Part shown: positions 47,878 to 56,152 of the stretch, one piece after another
Layout of the letters: the number at the start of each line of letters is the position of its first letter
How positions within the stretch are numbered: the first letter of the stretch is position 1
DNA from: Opitutaceae bacterium
Lineage (GTDB): Bacteria > Verrucomicrobiota > Verrucomicrobiia > Opitutales > Opitutaceae
DNA: 64,000 nucleotides
Reading direction: 5' to 3'
Assembly (NCBI GenBank): GCA_028691845.1
Contig: JAQUYL010000012.1
Span: 1 to 64,000, forward strand
The notes under the pieces: model-generated
Told to the model about the DNA's origin: nothing
The model's database searches: none
The model's input: only the letters and a program-made list of their open reading frames with translations
Position numbers and translations under genes: made by a program

Positions 47878-47880
47878 CAT

Positions 47881-47938
47881 GTCAACTAATAGTTGACGTT
47901 GCCATGTTTCTCGACTGCTTTGTCACCTATTGGGTGAC
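47881..47938. promoter_or_regulatory. two related palindromes upstream of metF
   Basis: A perfect palindrome GTCAACTAATAGTTGAC (47881-47897) and a second near-perfect one GTCACCTATTGGGTGAC (47922-47938) share the frame GTCAnCTAnT-n-GnTGAC. Their centres are 41 bp apart, close to four DNA turns. Such a pair suggests one dimeric repressor or activator binding on the same side of the helix, probably for the metF transcript. No known factor is named because the motif is not one recognised here. Confidence 0.5.
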
Positions 47939-47958
47939 ATTCAACCCGAGGGGGAAAC

Positions 47959-48075
47959 ATGCGACTGCTGGGCCATGACGCCTGCCCCAGACGCCGCGGC
48001 CTCGGGATGGCAGCCTGCCCCAAACTCCGCGCTTTACGTCGCGGGCAATCGTCCTCAATTCACTGGGCCGGATGA
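47959..48075 (+). CDS. 38-residue leader reading frame overlapping metF
   Basis: An ATG at 47959 follows the strong ribosome site GAGGGGG by 4 bp. The frame encodes 38 residues, beginning MRLLGHDACPRRRG and containing a second AACPK motif, and its TGA overlaps the metF ATG (ATGA at 48072-48075). metF has no comparable ribosome site of its own nearby, so translation could be coupled. The peptide is Arg-rich with no known family. It may be a leader peptide, a coupling device, or the tail of a lost regulator gene. Confidence 0.4.
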   Translation: MRLLGHDACPRRRGLGMAACPKLRALRRGQSSSIHWAG

Positions 48076-48950
48076 CATCTGATCGCCCGATCTCCGAGCT
48101 GTTTGCGCAAAAGCAAACACTCCGCTCGCTTGAATTTTTCCCGCCCAAAGACGATGCGGGCGTCGAGGCGCTGCGGCAGGCCGCCGCGGTGTTGAAGCGC
48201 ATTGCGCCTGATTTCGTGTCCGTCACCTACGGAGCCGGCGGGAGCACGCGAGAGCGCACCTCCCAGGTCAGCACGATGCTCCGGAATGATTTCGGTTTCA
48301 CGGTGATGCCGCATCTGACGTGCGTCGGCCATACCCGCGCCGAACTCGCCGGACTCGCCGATCGCATCCATGCTGGTGGTTTTCGGAATATCATGACCCT
48401 CCGGGGCGATCCGCCCAAGGGCGCCACCGCATTCCAGACGGTGCCGGACGGACTCCGCTACGCCAGCGAGCTCGTCACACTGCTGAAGACCCGGCACGCT
48501 GATTTTTGCCTCGGCGTCGGCGGCTACCCGGAAAAACATCCGGAAGCACCATCCATTGAGGCCGATCTCGCCCACCTCAAAAGCAAGGTTGATGCCGGTG
48601 CTGCCTTCGTCACCACGCAGCTGTTTTTCGACAACGCCGTCTATTACCGCTTTGTGGAGAAATGCCGCGCCGCCGGCATCACCGTGCCGATCGTGCCCGG
48701 AATCATGCCTGTGCTTTCCCTCAAGCAGACCAAGCGCATCACCGAAATGTGCGGCGCCGCGCTACCGCCCAAGCTCGTCAAGCGTCTCGAGGTTGCAGCC
48801 GAAAACCCCGATGTCGTGGAAACCATCGGCATCGACTGGGCGCTCACGCAAATCCGAGATCTTCTCACAAACGGCTCCCCCGGCTACCACCTCTACATCA
48901 TGAACCGCACCAAGAGCGCGCTCGCTCTGGCCGCGGGCCTGGCGGCGTAG
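48072..48950 (+). CDS. metF: 5,10-methylenetetrahydrofolate reductase
   Basis: MetF reduces methylene-THF to methyl-THF for methionine synthesis, using FAD. The 292 residues show LRSLEFFPPKDDAG at the start (active-site Glu in EFFPP), VSVTYGAGGSTRERT, NIMTLRGDPPKG, and FVTTQLFFDNAVYY, all standard. It ends 8 bp before the convergent SUI1-family gene. The upstream palindromes and coupled leader frame suggest control of this gene alone. Confidence 0.94.
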   Translation: MTSDRPISELFAQKQTLRSLEFFPPKDDAGVEALRQAAAVLKRIAPDFVSVTYGAGGSTRERTSQVSTMLRNDFGFTVMPHLTCVGHTRAELAGLADRIHAGGFRNIMTLRGDPPKGATAFQTVPDGLRYASELVTLLKTRHADFCLGVGGYPEKHPEAPSIEADLAHLKSKVDAGAAFVTTQLFFDNAVYYRFVEKCRAAGITVPIVPGIMPVLSLKQTKRITEMCGAALPPKLVKRLEVAAENPDVVETIGIDWALTQIRDLLTNGSPGYHLYIMNRTKSALALAAGLAA

Positions 48951-48958
48951 TATCGCCG

Positions 48959-49360
48959 TCACCCGCCCGCAAACACCGGCCGGAAGCCGGCCTCGGCAAG
49001 GATTTTTGCCACCGGCTCGCGCTTGTCGCCTTGGATTTCGATGCGGCCGTCCTTTACCGTACCGCCGCAGCCGCACGCCTTCTGCATTTTCTTGGCGAGC
49101 TGCTCTTTCTCCGGCTGGCCGATGCCGACAAAGCCGCTGACCACCGTGACCGTTTTGCCTCCACGGCCGGCCGTCTGCCGTGTGATATCAACCCGGCCGC
49201 GGTTTTTCGGCGGTGCCTCCCTTGGCAGGGCTGAAGCAGGCTTGCCCGCGACAGGTCGGACCGGTGCCGGCGGCAGGCCCGCATTGCTCAATGCCCCGAA
49301 TGGATTTTGCCCGAGCGGTTGCCCACCACTGGTGGGCACATGTTCATTGTGGTTCATCAT
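48959..49360 (-). CDS. SUI1/eIF1-family translation factor (YciH-like)
   Basis: This 133-residue bacterial homologue of eIF1 has a disordered N-terminal half rich in Pro/Gly (about 1-50), then the SUI1 fold: RGRVDITRQTAGRGGKTVTV, GIGQPEKEQLAKKMQKACGC, GGTVKDGRIEIQGDKREPVA. In bacteria, YciH-type proteins affect start-site selection under some conditions, but their main role is not settled. The ATG at 49360 with GGGGA upstream is used; the open frame further upstream is Arg-rich and not convincing. Confidence 0.85.
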   Translation of the reverse strand: MMNHNEHVPTSGGQPLGQNPFGALSNAGLPPAPVRPVAGKPASALPREAPPKNRGRVDITRQTAGRGGKTVTVVSGFVGIGQPEKEQLAKKMQKACGCGGTVKDGRIEIQGDKREPVAKILAEAGFRPVFAGG

Positions 49361-49628
49361 ATCAAGGTCCCCACTTCTTTTCTCACGCAACGAGGCCGGC
49401 TTATTCCGGTCTTCCGCAAGATAAGCGCCTCTCGAATTTGCATCTCTGCGGGAGTGGGCGCATTCATGCAAGCATCGTTTATCCATTGGCCGATTCCTCA
49501 TAATTGCCAGTGTAACCCCATCCTGCCGCTCGTATCTTCCTGAGAGCCCAAACCATCGGTACTCCTTCTTTCGATTCCCCTTTGCGCCCCGACATCTTTC
49601 GGTGCGATTCTCCACTACTTCTCCTGCC

Positions 49629-50155
49629 ATGAACTCGGTCAACGTCTCAGCCCAGATCGGGGCTGCCCCGCTTGAGTAGTATTACCAACGCTGGCCCGAC
49701 CAGCCTGACTCCGTCGATCCGACGTGGCGCGCCTTTTTCGAAGGTTTCACTCTCGGGGGCAACGGGTTTCCCTCCTGCGGCGATGGCCGTCTCCATCTTC
49801 AACTCCGCCGCCGCCGGGGCAGGCCCAGGTCGTCAGCATGATCTATCACTACCGCGCCATCGGCCATGTACAGGCCCATCCCGATCCGCTCGCGGATCCG
49901 CCGCCCCCATCGCCTTGGCTGGCACTGGCCGCGTTTGGCCTGAGCGAAGTCGATCTCGATACGGCCTTTGATCCCGACCATTATTTAGCCAGAGGGCGGA
50001 TGAAACTACGCGAGATTGTCGCCTCCCTTCGCGAAACCTATTCCGGACACATCTGCGTCGAATGCTTCCATATCCAGGAGACCGGGGTGCGCCGCTTTCT
50101 GCATCACAGCTGCAGTGGCGAGGTTCTTATCCACCCGCTGTCCACTCTGCTTTGA
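49629..50155 (+). pseudogene. truncated 2-oxoglutarate dehydrogenase E1 (sucA) remnant
   Basis: An ATG at 49629 starts MNSVNVSAQIGAAPLE followed by an in-frame TAG at 49677-49679. The same frame then continues YYQRWPDQPDSVDPTWRAFF and EGFTLGG, the typical E1 N-terminus. After a shift near 49800, another frame resumes with QAQVVSMIYHYRAIGHVQAH, LALAAFGLSEVDLDTAFD and REIVASLRETYSGHICVE, again clear E1 sequence. It stops at 50153-50155 after about 170 of the expected 900 or so residues, losing the thiamine-diphosphate domains. It is a dead copy; a working sucA is probably elsewhere, since sucCD are intact at 59-61.5 kb. Confidence 0.8.
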
Positions 50156-50351
50156 ATCCTTCGCTTGCCCGCCGGGCACCGAACCATCAGCTTGCCCGCC
50201 CATGTCCGATTCTCTGAAAAACCGCCTCTCCGTCCGCTGGCGCAAAGTCGTTGCGCCGGACGCGAACGCGTAAAGTCAATCAGCTGATCCTTCAACCGGC
50301 CCTGCTTCCGTCCACCGTGCCATTTCAGCGCGGTTTTTTGTCCCGCTGTTC

Positions 50352-51254
50352 ATGAACAGCTTCCAATCCAAGGCATCACTTTCCGCCCATTCCCGCGGAG
50401 CTGCCCTCATGTTCGCGTCGGCCGCAGTGTTCACGGGCAATGTGCTGCTGATCCGCACGCTGGGTGAGATGCAGGCGGTCAATGTCTGGTTGGTGGCTTG
50501 CGCGCGTTTCGTGATCGGGCTCGGTCTGATTGCTGCAGTCTATTGGAAGGAATTCGAACCGCGGCATCTGTTCCGCAACCGCAAACTGGCGGAACGCGGC
50601 CTGGTCGGAGCCACCGGCGTCTACGTCTATTACGTGACGATCATGCATCTCGGCGCCGGCCGGGCCACGTTCATCGGCAACACCTACATGATCTGGGGCT
50701 CCCTGCTCGCCGCTTGGATGCTAAAGGAGCGCCTGCGCCCGGCGATCGTGATCGGCGGGATCTCCGCATTGATCGGACTGGCCCTGCTCACAAACGTGAT
50801 TTCCACCGGGGCCAGACCCGGGATCTATGACCTGCTTGCCGTATTGGGATCGCTCCTGTCGGCCTATGTCGTCGTCACCATCCGCCATCTCCATGCCACC
50901 GAGCACACCTCGACCATTTTCGCGGCGCAATGCGTCTATGGCCTGTTGCTCTGCTCCGGGCCGGCGGTGCTGCATCCGCAAGTCCCGTCTCCTGGCGCGG
51001 GGCTCGTCATCCTTCTGGCGAGTCTCTGCGCCGGCGCCGGCCAGCTAGCGATGACCCGGGCTTTCCGCGACCTGCCCGTGGCCGAGGGTTCACTCATCCA
51101 GATGATCGGGCCGCTGGGCACTGCGATGGGCGGCGCATTTCTCTTCCACGAACGTTTTACCCCGCACGAATTGATCGGCGCCGGACTTATTTTCGGCGGC
51201 ACCGTCTTCGCTGCCTGGCGCAGCGCCACCACGGCCAACGCCGAAGCCGAGTGA
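50352..51254 (+). CDS. EamA/DMT-family transporter
   Basis: This 300-residue inner-membrane protein with ten predicted spans contains two EamA repeats (about 15-145 and 155-290). Typical lines are FASAAVFTGNVLLIRTLGEM at the start of repeat one and SLIQMIGPLGTAMGGAFLFH with GAGLIFGGTVFAAWR in repeat two. DMT transporters export or import small metabolites; the substrate cannot be told. It lies 49 bp before the HAD phosphatase gene. Confidence 0.82.
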   Translation: MNSFQSKASLSAHSRGAALMFASAAVFTGNVLLIRTLGEMQAVNVWLVACARFVIGLGLIAAVYWKEFEPRHLFRNRKLAERGLVGATGVYVYYVTIMHLGAGRATFIGNTYMIWGSLLAAWMLKERLRPAIVIGGISALIGLALLTNVISTGARPGIYDLLAVLGSLLSAYVVVTIRHLHATEHTSTIFAAQCVYGLLLCSGPAVLHPQVPSPGAGLVILLASLCAGAGQLAMTRAFRDLPVAEGSLIQMIGPLGTAMGGAFLFHERFTPHELIGAGLIFGGTVFAAWRSATTANAEAE

Positions 51255-51303
51255 CTTCCGTGCTTGCGGATGACCACCGTCTGAGTGTTCCTCATGACCG
51301 TTC

Positions 51304-51993
51304 ATGGACGAAAAAAAACTAATCCTGTGGGACATAGATGGCACGCTGATCGTGTCGCGCGGAGCGGGAATGCGGGCCATGGAACGAGCCCTCTGGCAGC
51401 GTTTCGGCATTGTTGACTCGCTTGATAGCATCGACTGGGCGGGACGGACCGATTCCTGGATTGCCCATGAGATATTGAACCGGCACCGTTTGGGCGATTC
51501 GCCCCAGAACATCCACGACTATCTCGAAACCTATCTCGAACTGCTGCCGGCCGAATTGAAGACCACCCAGGGCTATACCCTGCCCGGCATCGTCGATCTG
51601 CTCGAAATTCTCCACCTCCGCCGCGACGTCGCGCAGGGACTGCTCACCGGCAACCTGGCCCGCGGCGCGCAACTCAAGCTCCAGCATTTCCGCGTCTGGC
51701 ACTATTTCCAGTTCGGTGCATTTGCGGACGACAGCCCGCGACGCAACGATCTCGGTCCCCATGCCGTCCGGCGCGCCCGGGAGCAGCATCGGGTCGATTT
51801 TCCGCCCGAGCGCACCTTCATCATCGGTGACACGCCGCACGACATCGCCTGCGGCAAGGCAATAGGCGCGAAGACCATCGCCGTGGCGACCGGCAAATAC
51901 AGTGTGACCGACCTCGCCCATCATCAGCCCACCGCCGTGTTCCCGAACTTTGCCGACACCACGGCCTTCTTGAGGGTGATCGACAGCGTTTAA
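51304..51993 (+). CDS. HAD-family phosphatase (Gph-like)
   Basis: The 229-residue haloacid dehalogenase-type hydrolase has motif I LWDIDGTLI (nucleophile Asp and acid Asp), motif II GLLTGNLARG, and motifs III/IV FIIGDTPHDIACGKAIGAKT. A helical cap lies at about 15-85. The pattern resembles phosphoglycolate phosphatases, but the substrate is not certain. Confidence 0.85.
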   Translation: MDEKKLILWDIDGTLIVSRGAGMRAMERALWQRFGIVDSLDSIDWAGRTDSWIAHEILNRHRLGDSPQNIHDYLETYLELLPAELKTTQGYTLPGIVDLLEILHLRRDVAQGLLTGNLARGAQLKLQHFRVWHYFQFGAFADDSPRRNDLGPHAVRRAREQHRVDFPPERTFIIGDTPHDIACGKAIGAKTIAVATGKYSVTDLAHHQPTAVFPNFADTTAFLRVIDSV

Positions 51994-52143
51994 CTGTCGC
52001 GAACGGGTGTCTCCGGCATCACTGGAATGACACTTAGCCAAGTCGTTTCATCCGCGATCCCATCCGGAGATAATTCACACCATTGATGACATTATCGGGA
52101 TTACTGCGCACTGAGTGAGGCGACAGCGAGAGGAGAATGCGGA

Positions 52144-52572
52144 CTATTTCACACGGTCTTCCACGGACGTGACAACGCCTTCGCGAAAAACCACGCGCAG
52201 CGCGTCGACGCCGAAATTTCCGCCGGTCGCCACGCCCACGCTGCCTCCGTAGGCGGTGGAGCCGCCGGCAGTGCCCAAACCAAGACCGAAACCAAATTGC
52301 GGTTTCCGGTCATGATAGCTCCAGATCTCCTCGGTGGCAGCCTTCGTCTTATGCGTGAATTTCCGGTCCGGTTTGCCCAAGGCAATCAGCACCATCGACT
52401 CGGTGAAGCCCACCTCCACCTGGCCGGCCCGGATTTTCTCCTGCACTGGCATTGGAAATTGGTCAAAAACAACACGATTCCGGCCAATGCGTTCCGCTGG
52501 AGTCGAGGCGCATCCGCCCAGTCCCAGGCCGACGACCAACACTCCCATGATAAATGGCAGACGGAGTTTCAT
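52144..52572 (-). CDS. small lipoprotein with BamE/SmpA-like region
   Basis: The 142-residue protein has a lipoprotein signal peptide ending in the lipobox GLGGC (lipidated Cys at about residue 21). The segment IRAGQVEVGFTESMVLIALGKP followed by DRKFTHKTK resembles the conserved helix-turn of BamE/SmpA-like domains, where a small domain senses or stabilises outer-membrane machinery. The C-terminal part is Gly-rich (GFGLGLGTAGGSTAYGGSVG), unlike BamE. It is probably anchored in the outer membrane; the exact role is unknown. Confidence 0.65.
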   Translation of the reverse strand: MKLRLPFIMGVLVVGLGLGGCASTPAERIGRNRVVFDQFPMPVQEKIRAGQVEVGFTESMVLIALGKPDRKFTHKTKAATEEIWSYHDRKPQFGFGLGLGTAGGSTAYGGSVGVATGGNFGVDALRVVFREGVVTSVEDRVK

Positions 52573-52666
52573 GACGAAATTTTGTTTTGCTGACGTTGTG
52601 GCGGTTTCCTCATATCGGCAACTGCACCATCATGTGGCTCTGGCCTAATTCCATCCTCTTAGCTTA

Positions 52667-53104
52667 ATGAAAAAATTCACTATCGCCATCGGATCCGACC
52701 ATGCCGGATTTGCTTATAAGGAAAAAATCAAAGCGATGCTACTTGCCCAAGGTTACACGGTCCGGGATTTCGGCACAGATTCGGATGTCTCCTGCGATTA
52801 CCCTGATTTCATACGGCCCGTGGCTCTGGCTGTCGCGCGCGGCGAATTCGATCGCGGCATCATCTTGGGCGGCTCGGGCAACGGAGAAGCCATAGTTGCC
52901 AATCGCATCAAGGGCATCCGTTGCGGTCTCTGCTGGAATGAGCAGGTGGCGATTTGGAATCGCTCCCACAATGACGCCAACATGCTCTCTCTCGGACAAC
53001 GCACCGTTTCTGAGGAACTCGCACTGGCGATCGTAAAAACATGGCTGGAAACCCCATTCGAGGGAGGCCGCCATGTCGCGCGTATTCAAAAAATTGACAG
53101 CTAA
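52667..53104 (+). CDS. rpiB: ribose-5-phosphate isomerase B, mycobacterial-type active site
   Basis: RpiB interconverts ribose 5-phosphate and ribulose 5-phosphate. The 145 residues start TIAIGSDHAGFAYKE, the usual pattern. In the catalytic loop, LGGSGNGEAIVANR replaces the E. coli CGSG motif: the Cys base is absent and Glu74 stands where the mycobacterial enzyme uses its Glu base. Metabolically it belongs to the pentose phosphate pathway. Confidence 0.88.
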   Translation: MKKFTIAIGSDHAGFAYKEKIKAMLLAQGYTVRDFGTDSDVSCDYPDFIRPVALAVARGEFDRGIILGGSGNGEAIVANRIKGIRCGLCWNEQVAIWNRSHNDANMLSLGQRTVSEELALAIVKTWLETPFEGGRHVARIQKIDS

Positions 53105-53173
53105 CAGCTTAACAGCCCACATCTGGCCTGATTCTATTGACATTTTAATATCATAACATCTTGTACCGCAGGC

Positions 53174-53626
53174 ATGGGAACCCATCACCAAGGTCCGATT
53201 GATGAAATAAATGCGCTCAATTCATTCATCAAGCTGCAACGGGCCGCAGATTCGATCCTTGTGCGGACTCATGCCGGACTACCGGGAAATCTGACCGAAA
53301 CCCAATTCGCCGTCCTGGAAGCACTCCATCACCTCGGTCCGCTCTGTCAGGGCGAATTGGCGGAAAAACTGCTAAAAAGCGGGGGGAACCTGACCCTTGT
53401 CGTCAGCAATCTTGAAAGGGCGGGCTGGGTACGCCGCGAACGCGATCCCAGCGACCACCGCTTCGTTACGGTTAGACTCACGGATCAAGGGCAGGCTTTG
53501 ATCAGCGAAATCTTCCCCAGGATCGCCGCCGCCATTACCCGGGAAATGTCGGCTCTCTCCTCAACCGAACTCATAGACCTTGGCCGACTGTGCAAGAAAC
53601 TCGGCCTGGGAACGGCCAAAATCTGA
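53174..53626 (+). CDS. MarR-family transcriptional regulator
   Basis: This 150-residue winged-helix regulator shows LTETQFAVLEALHHLGPLCQ, GELAEKLLKSGGNLTLVVSN as the recognition part, and ERAGWVRRERDPSDHRFVTV with the wing DPSDHR, all standard for MarR. It probably controls a nearby gene or its own transcription. A TTGACA box lies at 53137-53142, 31 bp before the ATG, with no good -10 box. Its effector and target are not known from sequence. Confidence 0.85.
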   Translation: MGTHHQGPIDEINALNSFIKLQRAADSILVRTHAGLPGNLTETQFAVLEALHHLGPLCQGELAEKLLKSGGNLTLVVSNLERAGWVRRERDPSDHRFVTVRLTDQGQALISEIFPRIAAAITREMSALSSTELIDLGRLCKKLGLGTAKI

Positions 53627-53778
53627 TCCCGAGCATTTGCCAAAGCCGGATGATGCGGCGCGACCCTTTCTGCCGGCATGTCCTGCTGTCGCTGGAAGAC
53701 CGCCCGCGCCAGTCTTGTTTCGTCTTTTCTGCGGACCGTTATGCGCTAGAGTTTTTTTAATTCCGAATCGTTACCGCC

Positions 53779-54459
53779 ATGAAAATCACCTACTTTGGCC
53801 ACGCCTGCTTTTTCATCGAAACCGCCAAGGCGCGTCTGATCATCGATCCTTTCCTAACGGGCAATCCCCAGGCGCCAGTCAAGGCGACGGAGGTGCAATG
53901 CGATTTCATCCTCGTTTCCCACGGCCACGACGACCACATGGGCGACGCCCTTTCCCTGTCCAAGCACTGTGGCGCCACCATAATTTCCAATTACGAGCTT
54001 GCGGAATATTTCGCCGCGCAGGGGGGCAAGGCCCACGGCATGAATCCCGGCGGCAGCTTCAATTTCCCCTTTGGTCGGGTGAATCTCACAATCGCCCACC
54101 ACAGTTCCAGCCTCAATGCCGGTCTTCATCCCCTCTACATGGGCGTCCCCTGTGGCTTTGTGGTCCGGGCGGACGGCAAGACAATTTACCATACCGGGGA
54201 CACCGGGCTCTTCCTCGACATGCAACTCATCGGCCGCGCCGGCATTGATCTGGCGATGTTGCCCATCGGCGACAATTACACAATGGGACCGGACGACGCC
54301 CTCACCGCGCTCGATTTTCTAAAGCCGAAAGTGGCGGTACCCATGCACTACAACACATGGCCGATCATCGCCCAGGACGGCGCCGAATTTGCCCGCCGCG
54401 CCGCGCAGGCCGGACATAAGGTGCAGACGCTGGCGCCCGGGGCCAGTTTGGAGTTTTAG
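53779..54459 (+). CDS. UPF0173 metal-dependent hydrolase
   Basis: This 226-residue metallo-beta-lactamase-fold protein starts MKITYFGHACFFIE and has the metal motif VSHGHDDHMGDA, with further ligands in AHHSS, HTGDTGLFLDMQL and VPMHYNTWP. The group resembles UlaG, an L-ascorbate 6-phosphate lactonase, but its own substrate has not been settled. Confidence 0.85.
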   Translation: MKITYFGHACFFIETAKARLIIDPFLTGNPQAPVKATEVQCDFILVSHGHDDHMGDALSLSKHCGATIISNYELAEYFAAQGGKAHGMNPGGSFNFPFGRVNLTIAHHSSSLNAGLHPLYMGVPCGFVVRADGKTIYHTGDTGLFLDMQLIGRAGIDLAMLPIGDNYTMGPDDALTALDFLKPKVAVPMHYNTWPIIAQDGAEFARRAAQAGHKVQTLAPGASLEF

Positions 54460-54574
54460 TCCGCTGCTTCCACATCGGTGGTTGCGAGACCTGTTGGCCG
54501 CGAGGAATTTCTTCCCTCCTTGCCAACGATTCGGATTGGCGCGAGCCGTCTTGGGAACCACACTGCCGCCCGCT

Positions 54575-55117
54575 GTGCCGAAACACAAACGCACCCCACC
54601 TACCCTCCGCCCCTCCGTCGCCAAGTCGCGATGGGGGCGCATCCGGTTGTTCGCCCTCGATGTCGACGGAGTGTTGACCGACGGCACTGTGCAAATCTCG
54701 TCGGATGGCACTGAGGCAAAAAAATTTTCAATCCTCGACGGAGCGGGACTCGTGCGGCTGGGCCGGGCCGGCGTGCAAGTCGCCTGGATTTCCGGCCGCT
54801 CCTCCGGCGCGACCACCGTCCGCGCCTCTGAACTCAAGGTGCCACACCTGATCCAGGGCCGTCTGGACAAACTCGCCGCGGTACAGGCTCTTGCCATTCA
54901 GCTCAACTGCGGGGCCGACGAGGTCTGTTACATGGGAGATGACGATGTCGATGTCCCGGCGATCCAGTGGGCCGGCATCGGCGTGGCGCCGGCCAACGCT
55001 ATCCCGGCGGCCCTCGCCGCCGCCGACTGTGTGCCCGTCCGCGCCGCGGGACATGGCGCCGTGCGGGAAATCTGCGAACACATCCTCGCCGCCCGCGATT
55101 CCAAATCGCGTCCATGA
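54575..55117 (+). CDS. kdsC: Kdo 8-phosphate phosphatase
   Basis: KdsC removes phosphate from 3-deoxy-D-manno-octulosonate 8-phosphate to give Kdo for LPS. The C0-type HAD motifs are clear: LFALDVDGVLTDG, VAWISGRSSGATTVRASEL and VCYMGDDDVDVPAI. No ATG precedes the core in this frame within a sensible distance; a GTG at 54575 gives 180 residues, near family size, but a TTG further upstream is possible. It overlaps lptC by 4 bp (ATGA), tying Kdo supply to LPS export. Confidence 0.85.
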   Translation: MPKHKRTPPTLRPSVAKSRWGRIRLFALDVDGVLTDGTVQISSDGTEAKKFSILDGAGLVRLGRAGVQVAWISGRSSGATTVRASELKVPHLIQGRLDKLAAVQALAIQLNCGADEVCYMGDDDVDVPAIQWAGIGVAPANAIPAALAAADCVPVRAAGHGAVREICEHILAARDSKSRP

Positions 55118-55575
55118 AACCTCGTTTGCGCCATCTTATTCTGTTGCTTGGCGGATGCACACTGGCCTGCGTTCCTGTGGCCGCCGCCGCCCCGACTCCG
55201 CCGGCCTTGTCCGCCCCCATCGAAAACTTCCGCATCCACGTTTTTTCCAACGATGGATACCGTCTTTGGGTTTTGCGCGGGTCGACCATCCACCCGCTCG
55301 GGGACGACCAGTTCGAGGTGAAGGACTTGGAGCTGACTGCATTCTCGGGCGACGCCCGCAACCAGGTGGAAAGCGTATTGCTGAGCCCGGCGGCCCAGGT
55401 CGACACCGCCAACCGGCTCGCCAGCGGCGAGGGCACGATCCGCATCATCCATTACACCGAAAATCTCGAAGGGACGGGAACCGGCTGGAGCTACCACCAG
55501 AGGCAAAAAAGGGTTTCCCTCAAAAAAAATGTCAGCGTAACTTTCCGCGCCGAACTCAAGGATCTGCTCAAATGA
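55114..55575 (+). CDS. lptC: LPS export ABC transporter periplasmic protein LptC
   Basis: The 153-residue protein has an N-terminal membrane/signal segment (LRHLILLLGGCTLACVPVAA) and a beta-jellyroll-like part with RLWVLRGSTIHPLGDDQFEV and KDLELTAFSGD, fitting the LptC/YrbK family. It passes LPS from LptB2FG to LptA. Both neighbours overlap by 4 bp. Sequence similarity is modest, and position between kdsC and lptA supports the call. Confidence 0.8.
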   Translation: MKPRLRHLILLLGGCTLACVPVAAAAPTPPALSAPIENFRIHVFSNDGYRLWVLRGSTIHPLGDDQFEVKDLELTAFSGDARNQVESVLLSPAAQVDTANRLASGEGTIRIIHYTENLEGTGTGWSYHQRQKRVSLKKNVSVTFRAELKDLLK

Positions 55576-56150
55576 AATCACTCTCGCGATGGTATCCGTT
55601 TCTGTTCGCCGGAGCGTGCCTGATGGCCGGTCTGGCGGTGGGCCAGGCGGCCGAGGAAGCAACCACGAACATCAAGTGCGACGGCGCGGGCGAGATGGTC
55701 AGCACGGACACGGAGACAACCATCACCTTCAATGACAATGTCGTGGTGACGGGCACAAACCTGAAGCTCACCTGTGATTACCTGCAGGTCGTCGTTCTGC
55801 GCACCGGAGACCCGACCGCGACCATCGGCAAACTGAACAAATTCCGATCCCTGCTGGCCACCGGCAATGTGGTCATTACTCAGGGCGACCGTGAGGCCGC
55901 CTGCGGCAGGGCCGAAGTGCTGCCCGAACAGGACCGGATCATCCTCTCGGAAAATCCCGTCATTGTGGACCGGGACACCGACACGCGCACGGTCGGGGAC
56001 AAGATCACCCTGCTGCGCGGTGAACGTAAGGTCATAGTCGAAAAATTGAAACTGACCGGCCCCCCCATCAAGGATCTCGGCTTCGACAAGACCGAAAAAC
56101 CGCCCGAACCAGCCGCAACTCCGCCAACCGGATCCGCCCCGCAGCCCTGA
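55572..56150 (+). CDS. lptA: LPS transport periplasmic protein LptA/OstA
   Basis: The 192-residue protein has a signal peptide (RWYPFLFAGACLMAGLAVGQ) and an OstA-like beta-jellyroll with TNIKCDGAGEMVSTDTETTI, TFNDNVVVTGTNLKLTCDYL, LLATGNVVITQGDREAACG and repeated inner-strand patterns. It forms the periplasmic bridge of the LPS exporter. The start overlaps the lptC stop. The C-terminal Pro-rich tail (PPEPAATPPTG) is unusual. Confidence 0.85.
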   Translation: MKSLSRWYPFLFAGACLMAGLAVGQAAEEATTNIKCDGAGEMVSTDTETTITFNDNVVVTGTNLKLTCDYLQVVVLRTGDPTATIGKLNKFRSLLATGNVVITQGDREAACGRAEVLPEQDRIILSENPVIVDRDTDTRTVGDKITLLRGERKVIVEKLKLTGPPIKDLGFDKTEKPPEPAATPPTGSAPQP

Positions 56151-56152
56151 GC

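Noticed and set aside
47940-48071. Cobalamin or S-adenosylhomocysteine riboswitch in the metF leader
   Set aside because: The leader has a GGGGGAAAC stretch and a possible CCCGAGG/CCTCGGG stem, but the key conserved blocks of either riboswitch class (B12 box; SAH pseudoknot core) were not found by eye.
50203-50273. Short frame MSDSLKNRLSVRWRKVVAPD before the EamA gene
   Set aside because: Only 23 codons, no family, no neighbour logic; too little to support a gene.
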